This document shows, piece by piece, positions 9,090 through 15,800 of a stretch of DNA of 15,800 nt; position 1 is the first letter of the stretch; each line of letters begins with the position of its first letter. The stretch comes from Lobulomyces angularis (taxonomy: Eukaryota > Chytridiomycota > Chytridiomycetes > Lobulomycetales > Lobulomycetaceae). The translations under genes and the position numbers were made by a program. Location: contig JADHYX010000430.1 of the NCBI GenBank assembly GCA_027604685.1, positions 2,260 to 18,059 of the forward strand. The letters are read 5' to 3'. The notes beneath the pieces were generated by a model, which saw nothing but the letters and a program-made list of their open reading frames with translations, was not told the origin of the DNA and did no database searches.

Positions 9090-9764
9090 TTTTATTCACC
9101 AATTTCTTTTTTGCCTAAGTTTTTTGAAGAAGTGTGACTGAACAGAACACAAGGTGAAAATGGTGAAAAAAAAGTTTTTTTAGCATCATAATTTAAAAAA
9201 AAAACGATTTTGATCAGTGATTTTTGAGAATAATTTTCCTTGGAAAGTGATCAGTAGAACTCAGGGAAAGATTCAAGTTTTGTAAGAAAATTAGTAGTTA
9301 AACTACTAATTTCGTTATGGTTTACACAGTGTGTTAATTATTTTGGTTGTGACCTTTAGTAACATTGTAAGCAATCATATTTAGCATACTTGCAACCTTT
9401 AAAAACACCATTATTATGTGAAACTACTGCTGTTTTAGAGTCAATTTAAATTTTGTTTTATTCCTACACGATCTTTATTTTTTTAAATGATAAAAACAGT
9501 AATTTATAAGTGTAAACTCGGTCTTTATCTAGGCTAGTTTAAGTTAAACCCACCATGAATTTTAATTGCACTCAATATTGTAATCTGATTTGCACTATTT
9601 GAAAGATACTGTAAACTTTTGCCCAACTCAAATGATATTTTGAATGCCAAAATTGCTGGAAGTAGAACAAATATAATCACATTCATAGCATCATCCAATC
9701 TTAATAATTTCTACCAATACTTGCTCTTGTACAAAGAAAAATTTTTTTTTTAAGATTATACTTA
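9090..9764. promoter_or_regulatory. Divergent promoter region between reductase and Het-C genes
   Basis: The reductase (minus) and the Het-C-annexin gene (plus) start from opposite ends of this 675-nt stretch, so it must hold both promoters. It has noticeably fewer homopolymers than other spacers, carries a perfect hyphenated palindrome (9288-9312) and two copies of TGATCAGT (9211 and 9249 regions). I find no open frame worth calling. Confidence 0.5.
9288..9312. repeat. Perfect hyphenated palindrome, 12-nt arms
   Basis: Left arm AAATTAGTAGTT (9288-9299), one-base centre A (9300) and right arm AACTACTAATTT (9301-9312) are exact reverse complements. Located mid-way in the divergent intergenic region, it could be a dimeric transcription-factor site or a hairpin; function is unknown. 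Confidence 0.6.
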
Positions 9765-12700
9765 ATGCATACAATATTCTTGGTTCTTTTTCTTTTAATT
9801 CTTATATCTGAAGTAAATTGCTTTGGAGCTGGAAATGTACCCTCTTACGGCCATATGGAAGGTTAAACATTTAACTCTATTTTTTAATTGATCTCCACGA
9901 CTTATTGATTTCTTCTTTAAAAAAAAAATCTCAATAGGTAAAGCTTTTAGGCATGGCGATATTGCTGATGTTTTGCTGGAATTATCAAAAACTGCTGCAG
10001 GGGCCAGCTTACTCTCTTTTTTTAAAAGGTAAAAATTACTAAATTTCATCACGTTTTTGTTCGATTAAATTTAAAATAAAAGTTCAATATTTTAAAAATT
10101 AATTTCTAATAGCGATAAATTTAAAAAACTGGATATTCAAAGAATTTATTTCGGTAACTGGCTAAGGGATTTCTCACAAGCTATGGACGTTGGAGCGCTT
10201 TCCAAAGGTACAACTTCATTTTAAAATAAACATTTTTTAGTTTATTATTGTTTTTTTTTTTTAGTGAGTAGAGATCAAATTTTAACCCTACTTGTTGTAT
10301 TTTCTTTTTTGTCAAATGGTTATGGAACCAAAGAGTTCCAAGTAACTGAAGAGAGACTAGGAACTTATAGACCAGAAGAGCAGTAATATCAATTTATAAA
10401 TTATATATTTTTTTAACTCTAAAACCTTAACAGTATCGATAATCCTAAAGGTTTCAACATTTTTTTGGTTTTTTAAGTTTCCAAATCATTTGTAGGTTAT
10501 CCTACTGATGCTCAAAAATACCATCCTGGATTACGTGCACCTGTTAGAGATATTGAACTACAAAGTAGATTTTTTTTTTTATTTTTTGAGTTTTTTTATT
10601 TTAATTTTTTCTTAAAAACAGTCGATTTAAGAACAGGAATGAAAGTAAATTTTTTTAACTAAACAATAATTTTTTATATTATAAGAACTATATTGCAAAT
10701 GAATCCGGAGATTGGACCACCAGTGCGGGCTTCGTCAGATATTCAGTTTTAAGGTTTAATAGTATTTGGATATCCTTAATTTTTAAAATTTAAATTTAAG
10801 ATGTTTAGATTTCGGTATTAAATTTTACCGTGAATATTCTTTTTAAATTTTTTATTTTTTATTAAAGGTCGGAGGTATTTACAAACAGGAAATGCAACTG
10901 ACGAATACGAAGCTTTCCGATTGTTGGGTCAGTTATTGCATACACTTGAGGACTTTCCTGCCCACAGTGAGAAGAGCTTTTGCATTCGTTTCATATAACA
11001 TATAAATTTAAAATAGGCAATTTCATTGAACTGAGTTTGATAAAATTAGGACACAGGAACGTTTTCCCTCATGTTGGGTCTCAATGTTTTATTAAAGATC
11101 CTTTTGGTAACGTCTTTTGTATACTAAAAAGAAATTCTAATTATAAATAGGGAATCAAGTTTATCCTTTAGTAACCGGTACTTTCGGTTCTTCTGATTTT
11201 CTGCATTCTCTGTTGGGGGAAGCACAAGATAAAATTAGCGAAGCGAGCATTAATGATTTAACCAAGGAAATTGACTCTTCAACACAAAATGATGGTTCCA
11301 CCAGAGAAGTCTTATCTTTATTGGGGCAAGTTCCTGGTTTTGATTCAAATCAAATTTCTAGAGACATGAATGATATAAACACACAGTGCCAGTCTAGAAG
11401 AGACAGAGGTTCTACGTCAAATTCAAGTGGGTTTAATGCCCAAGAATCCCTTGGCAGTATTTGGAAAGTTCTAGAGTTTAGGTTCCGAAATCATCACTTG
11501 TTGTTTTAATATTTTATTAATAATTAAGGGACGATCTTTTAAAATCCGTCTCTTCCTTTATTGGTTCATATCCTTATTCCTTTTATTTATTTTTTTTTTT
11601 CTAATCTTAAGAAAAAATTCCTGGCTTGTCTTGGCTATCGGAAAAAATATCTGAAGCTTTAACGGTGTATGTTTTGTCCACCAGTAATAATACATATTTT
11701 TGTTACAAGTTTAAATATAATTTTTTTTTCTTTTGTTGCAAAAATCAAGTCGAACCTGTGAGTATAGAGGAAAAAATTAGTCATGTAATAAAATTTTAGA
11801 TTATAAAACCTGTTGTTTCACAAGTAATGGGGGGACTGCAATCAACATCTGCCAAAGTTTTAGATAATCCGGAGCAATTTGCGGTGTTTACATCTCCACA
11901 TTCCAGTGACCCAACTCATAGTTTTCTATCAAAAGATCATTTTAATCTAATATTAAACGAGCCAGCTGTATGTTATAATTTCTTTAATATATACGTTATT
12001 TTTTATATAATATAACATTTAATTTTTTAGGGAAACTTGGCGAAAATAATTTTAAAGCATACAGTAGGATTAATTGTGAATGCTTGGGCAGACCCATCGT
12101 CAAATCCACAGAATGTTGCAAATCAAATTTTAGAAGTGTTTTTTCATCCTAACTTTTGTAACAGTCAATCTGTGATTCAAAATGAAATGAATGCTTATGT
12201 TTCTCAGTGGGCAAATAGTGTTGGACATGATATCTTGCTACGACTTTCAAAGGACTCGATAAAAGCTGGTACAAATACGCGATCAGGTATTTTCGGAAAC
12301 TCTTAAAAGTAACTTAAAAATGAAAAACTATTTTTCTTGTTTAGGTAAGGCGGCTAGTCACTCATGTAATGATGGTTCCCCCAATATTCAATCGTTTTTT
12401 GGAGGGAAAAAACGAGGATTGGATACAACAAGAGGATTTTCTACTTCTCCTAATAATCAAACGAATCCTAATTCGAATTATGCAAGTCAACCACATGTGT
12501 CAAATCAATTTTCAGGTTCAGATGTTCACCAGCCTGTCAACGATCTACCGCCTGGTTGGATAACCCAGTTCGATCCGAATTCAAATAGAAACTTTTATGT
12601 TGACACTGCTACAGGTTGAAACTTATTTTGTAATTGGGATAATTATTTAATATTTTATTTCTAAGGAACTTCACATTGGGTTTTGCCGCAAATGAATCAA

Positions 12701-13635
12701 ACTGCTCAACAATTTCAACCAGTTCAATCTCAAGTTCAAATTCAGCAGCAATCCTTTCAACCCCAGGTACATGTCCAACAGCAATCATTTCCATCAATGC
12801 AGGTTCAACAGCCGTCTTTTACGCCACAGGTGCAAGTTCAACAGCAATCATTTCAATCTCCCGTGCAAGTTCTGCAACAACCTTTACATCCACAAGGGCA
12901 GTATCCATATCACTCTCAGCACGAACACCAAACAAATCAGAGTTCATCACAGTATTATCAGCCAGCTGTGCAAGCCGCTTCAATTCAAGCAGCAGGAAAC
13001 TTTGCACCTAACAATTTATTATCATCTTATGAGGTTCAAAGTCAAACTAATGAATTAATTAAAGCGATGAAGGGCTTTGGGACTGTAAACAATTTATAAA
13101 AATAAAATTATTAAAATTTTAAAATTTTTTTTTATATTTTGTTTATTAATTTATTTTTTAGAACGAGTCAGTTTTAATTTCGATTTTTACTAAAAATTCA
13201 CCTCAGCAGTTACGTCAAATAGCAGATAATTATCAGTCGTTAAAAGGTAAAAGTTTAACTGAAAAAATTAGAAGTGAAACTAGTGGAGATTTTTCATTTT
13301 TGTTGGAACAGATATTAAAATGTGAACCAATAGTAAGTAGGAATCAACTTATTTTGCTAAGAAAAAATTTTTTTTCTTTTTTTTCAAATAAAAAGTCAGT
13401 GGATCAAGATTATCATAAAATTGCTGCAAGTTTTCATAGTGCAATGTCAGGAATTGGATCCAACAATGAAAAATTATCTATTTTGTTTGTGAAAAATCTT
13501 AATCCTGGTAGACTAAGATGTATCAAAGATGCATATCAAAGTCTTTATCACAAAAGTTTATTAGCTGCAATTGATGATGAAATGATGATTCGAGGAGTTT
13601 ATAAGAGCATGCTTGTAAAGTTATGTAATTTATGA
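9765..13635 (+). CDS. Het-C / WW / Gln-rich / annexin-repeat fusion protein, 21 exons, 916 aa
   Basis: Exons: 9765-9861, 9938-10028, 10113-10207, 10265-10382, 10434-10450, 10496-10564, 10622-10644, 10686-10753, 10801-10814, 10868-10966, 11017-11106, 11151-11481, 11529-11563, 11612-11683, 11750-11757, 11800-11967, 12031-12286, 12345-12614, 12666-13084, 13162-13332, 13396-13635; total 2751 nt. Residues 1-19 are a signal peptide, followed by FGAGN as in Het-C proteins. The Het-C domain (about 20-550) shows FRHGDI, IYFGNWLRDFSQAMDVG, GYGTKEF, RPEEHIDNPKGY, LLHTLEDFPAHSNFIEL, FPHVG, SDPTHSFLSKDHFNLILNEPA, with a Ser/Asn-rich insert near 275-350. A WW domain spans 618-648 (Trp622, Phe-Tyr, Trp645, Pro648). 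Residues 649-755 are Gln-rich. Two annexin repeats follow (about 767-835 and 842-912): the first has MKGFGT and RSETSGDF, the calcium-site pattern; the second is weaker (MSGIGS). Canonical annexins have four repeats. Het-C proteins are known from fungal heterokaryon incompatibility; the role of this fusion is unknown. Confidence 0.85.
12540..12685 (+). other. WW domain coding segment within the Het-C fusion gene
   Basis: Split by the intron 12615-12665, this encodes LPPGW, then FDPNSNRNFYVD, then TSHWVLP. The two Trp are 23 residues apart and the terminal Pro is in place, the standard WW spacing. The position that is His in group I (PPxY-binding) WW domains (VDH in the family) reads Thr (VDT), so ligand preference may differ. 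Confidence 0.85.
12731..12892 (+). repeat. Gln-rich imperfect tandem repeat in coding sequence
   Basis: Five imperfect units of about 9-12 codons, built on QVQVQQQSFQP, follow each other without a break (for example QVQIQQQSFQP, QVHVQQQSFPSM, QVQQPSFTP, QVQVQQQSFQSP, VQVLQQPLHP). The DNA units are similar too, with repeated CAACAGCAATCATTT. The segment links the WW domain to the annexin repeats and should be disordered. Confidence 0.85.
13021..13632 (+). other. Two annexin repeats at the C-terminus of the fusion
   Basis: Repeat 1 joins over the intron 13085-13161 to give ELIKAMKGFGT-NESVLISIF, later QIADNYQSLKGKSL and EKIRSETSGDFSFLLEQIL, a clear annexin repeat with GxGT and the downstream acidic residue. 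Repeat 2 (FHSAMSGIGSNNEKLSILF, later CIKDAYQSLYHKSLLAAI) keeps the helical pattern but has GIGS. The gene ends with TGA at 13633 after two repeats. Confidence 0.82.
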
Positions 13636-13804
13636 TATAACAGAAAACGAATAGTGTTTAACCTTTTTACGATGAAAGTGATTTATGAATTAATATATTT
13701 TTTATGAGTTAAAATGTAGTTAATTACAAAAATTGGTTCATTAAAACTATTAAAAATAAAAAACCTGAATTAACATTTTTTAAAGATATTCTTTAAAATT
13801 TTTT
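13636..13804. other. Short convergent intergenic region
   Basis: These 169 bases separate the stop codons of the Het-C fusion gene (plus) and the F-box gene (minus). They must hold both 3' untranslated regions and contain AATAAAA at about 13754. Nothing else is visible. Confidence 0.45.
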
Positions 13805-15271
13805 TTAACCAAAAAATAACGAATTCTCAACCACCTTTAAACGTTTATTTTCCCAAACAAAAGGATATTTATTCAATTCAACACTGTAATAATCATAAAT
13901 CGGCCAGCGAAATGATCTTATAGGTTCTCTTCTACCAAAAGACAGAAATCTTAACTCTATTATTTTAATTCCCAACTCATTTTTATATTTTTCATCTAAG
14001 TGTAAAAATTGTTCCAATTTTTCTTTAAAAGGTAAAAAATAATCCGGCCTTCCACTTTGCATTATTGATATTTTTGGAACATTAGTTATTTGAAGTAATT
14101 CAAAAAATATTGTATCAAAAAAAGAATAAAATATCCATTCTATAAAAAATAAAATGAAAAATAATCTTAACAAAAAAAAAAATACCATTTCTATGCAGGT
14201 CAAAGTTGAATGAAATTTCATCCACAGTATTTAATTTACATTCATTGTTTTTTTTTAGAATTGCGATTAACTCGTCAAAGTCCTTTTTAATTAATTTTAA
14301 TAAATTTAACTCAACTTTAAAAATTAAATTTTTTCTTGCTTTCAAAAAATGCAAATACTGTATTTTAGTTCTTAACTCAGTGTTAATTAAAAAGTTTAAA
14401 ATTTTAAAATCTTTTTTATCATTAAACACTATGACGGAACCCAAATTCATGTACTTCAAACATTTTAAAATAAATTTTTCTTCATTTTTTTTTTTTTTGC
14501 ATTCCAGTTTAAATAAATAAAAATCACCAGAGTTACTGCAATTCGAAAATTTTTTTTGAAGACTTTTTTCTTCCTGCTTGACGTGTTTAAAAAACTCCCC
14601 TCTGCCTAAAAGAAATTTAATTTTCTTTTGATTATCCATAAATAAATATAAAAAAATTTTTTTTTCCTTTCTTCTGTTTTAGCTTTTTTTTTTATTGTTT
14701 TCTTTTTTTTTATACATACAATGGACACAGCTTTTTTCATGAATTTCTAAAGGCACCGTAAACTTTGGGTATAACCATTGACTTAAAGAGTCAATACTAG
14801 TTCTACAATAAAAAAAAAAAACATTAATAAGGTTTATACTTTTTTTTGTTTTTTGCAATGTCGTAAAACTTTTATATTACAAACTGGAAAAATTTTTGTA
14901 GTTTTTAGGTACCCAAGAATGGGCTACTTCATATGTGCAGCATCGAAATTTTTCAAATACTGGTTGATGTAAATAATAATGTGTTACACTTTTATCTTTT
15001 GAAACTGTTAATGTAAATTTATTAAATTGTGCAATGATATCCTTAAATAACTCTCTAAGATGTGTATTAACCATCGAAAATGATTTCTTTTTTTTAAAAA
15101 AAAAAAAAAAAAAGGAATATAATTAAAAATGAAAAAAACTTTAAAAAAAAGTAGTTGTAAAAAAACAAAAAAAGAATTTACAAGATCAGTAATTTCTAAA
15201 TTTATTGCAACTTTTTCTAAAATTTCACTTGGAAATTTCTTAAACGAAGAAAAAACTTTGTGCTGTAGCAT
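13805..15271 (-). CDS. F-box protein, 5 exons, 377 aa (preferred single-gene model)
   Basis: Exons (minus strand): 15271-15182, 15086-14881, 14802-14720, 14605-14186, 14139-13805; total 1134 nt. Joining exons 1 and 2 gives FPSEILEKVAINL then EITDLKSFSMVNTHLRELF (residues 13-44), a typical F-box, which in SCF ubiquitin ligases binds Skp1 and brings a substrate. The rest (about 330 aa) is Lys/Asn/Phe-rich with alternating hydrophobic segments, perhaps divergent substrate-recognition repeats, plus EKSCVHCRGEFF where exons 3 and 4 meet; I recognise no named domain there. The 114-nt intron 14719-14606 has a strong GTATGT donor and a TTTCTTTTAG acceptor. Without that splice the locus reads as two genes: F-box protein of 139 aa (15271-14679) and a separate 262-aa protein starting at ATG 14639. 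The 39-nt gap this would leave makes one gene more likely. Confidence in the F-box is higher than in the rest. Confidence 0.72.
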
Positions 15272-15368
15272 ATTTATTTTTATTTCAGATTTGGAAACAA
15301 TTTTTTTTTAACTTCTTAAAAATTTTTTGAAATTTTTGATTTTTGATCACAGTTTTTCAACATTTTAA

Positions 15369-15647
15369 TATATAACAGAAATTTATCTTTTTATTTTATC
15401 TGTTTTTGAATCTTTTTCTCAGAGTGCCCAATGGTTCCAATTACTTGACATGGCTATCAATGTTAACTGTTATATTGATTTATGGTTTTTTGAACAAAAC
15501 TTCATCACTTCCAAATTTTATTTTATTAATGGCTCGACTGCCAAAAGCTACATTGAATTGTTGGAATATTCATTGTTTGAGTTTTTTAAAAGAAAAGCTT
15601 CTGTAGCATTTAAATCCTTTATTCATCCTTCGATTGTTTTCATTTGA
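15369..15647 (+). pseudogene. Unresolved open stretch, possible exon or gene relic
   Basis: A plus frame is open from 15369 to the TGA at 15645-15647 and includes AQWFQLLDMAINVNCY and SYIELLEYSLFEFFKRK; the first ATG is at 15450. A TTTTTCTCAG acceptor-like sequence ends at 15422, so the coding part might be an exon starting at 15423, but no upstream exon can be placed before the F-box gene start at 15271. A second plus frame is open over 15418-15603, so the openness may not reflect coding. I recognise no family. It may be a remnant, a last exon of a very short gene, or chance. Confidence 0.3.
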
Positions 15648-15702
15648 TTGGGTAATGATTTTGGTACAAAAAATATTATGAGTCTGTATTTAATAAAAAA
15701 TT

Positions 15703-15800
15703 TTAATCAATTTTTCTGAAACTTTCACTAATGTTTGAAATTAAGCCACTTAGGATTGTATCTCTTTCTTTAAATTCCTTAGTATTCGTTGTTGGTGTAG
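15703..15800 (-). CDS. Partial 3' end of an unrecognised gene
   Basis: Reading inwards from the window edge on the minus strand gives 31 codons then TAA at 15705-15703. The peptide starts TPTTNTKEFKERDTIL and ends SNISESFRKID; charged, amphipathic and of normal amino-acid mix, unlike homopolymer spacer. The rest lies beyond 15800. No family can be assigned from so short a piece. Confidence 0.5.
   Translation of the reverse strand, partial: TPTTNTKEFKERDTILSGLISNISESFRKID

Noticed and set aside
9795..10052. Minus-strand 85-codon open frame
   Set aside because: It is antisense to exons 1-2 of the Het-C gene, which have strong motif support (FGAGN, FRHGDI).
12369..13058. Several long alternative frames on both strands over the WW/Gln-rich exons
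   Set aside because: They arise because CAA/CAG repeats are open in all frames; only the frame giving WW, Gln-rich and annexin sequence joins to flanking exons.
14206..14520. 104-codon plus-strand open frame
   Set aside because: It is antisense to the F-box gene exon 14605-14186 and rich in Phe/Ser/Lys as expected for the complement of a Lys/Asn/Phe-rich exon.
15129..15311. Plus-strand 60-codon open frame
   Set aside because: It lies antisense to the F-box first exon and its intron; the F-box match on the minus strand is clearly better.
1..15800. tRNA, rRNA, CRISPR, intact transposon or viral insertion
   Set aside because: No cloverleaf-like GC-richer segment, regular spaced repeats, transposase/reverse-transcriptase motif or terminal repeats were seen.

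Overview
The window is strongly AT-rich, full of long poly-T and poly-A runs, and carries densely packed genes broken by many short GT...AG introns (mostly about 35-110 nt). It is therefore nuclear DNA of a compact-genome eukaryote. The protein content (Het-C family protein, heterotrimeric G-protein alpha subunit, ketopantoate reductase, a small secreted protein of fungal look, annexin repeats, F-box) points to an early-diverging, probably zoosporic or parasitic fungus (chytrid / Rozella / aphelid grade). That placement is inference; I cannot name the species. Gene models were built by hand by joining exons so that reading frame and family alignment are both kept. The exon sums divide by three in every complete model.

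Layout, left to right: (1) 5' end of an unrecognised small membrane-protein gene on the minus strand (1-188). (2) A G-alpha gene on the minus strand (713-2294, 8 exons, 374 aa). (3) A 1.6 kb gap whose middle (about 2770-3540) has few homopolymers and is depleted of stops in one plus-strand frame, probably a decayed gene. (4) A GNAT acetyltransferase (3876-4483 +, 2 exons). (5) A secreted, C-terminally membrane-anchored polysaccharide lyase of the PL7/alginate-lyase-2 family (5030-6308 +, 7 exons). (6) Convergent with it, a small secreted cysteine-containing protein with a possible GPI-type tail (6604-7348 -, 4 exons). (7) 2-dehydropantoate 2-reductase (7753-9089 -, 6 exons). (8) Divergent from it, a 21-exon gene (9765-13635 +, 916 aa) that reads as signal peptide + Het-C domain + WW domain + Gln-rich repeats + two annexin repeats. 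(9) An F-box protein (13805-15271 -, 5 exons in the preferred model). (10) An unresolved open stretch on the plus strand (15369-15647) and the 3' end of another minus-strand gene (15703-15800).

The genes do not form an obvious pathway or cluster; neighbours look functionally independent, as is normal for a compact eukaryotic genome. Two adjacent genes (PL7 and the small secreted protein) both encode products for the cell surface or exterior. The most unusual item is the Het-C/WW/annexin polyprotein architecture, whose 58-nt linking intron also contains a stop for a Het-C-only product and an in-frame ATG for a WW-annexin-only product. No tRNA, rRNA, CRISPR array or intact transposon was seen.
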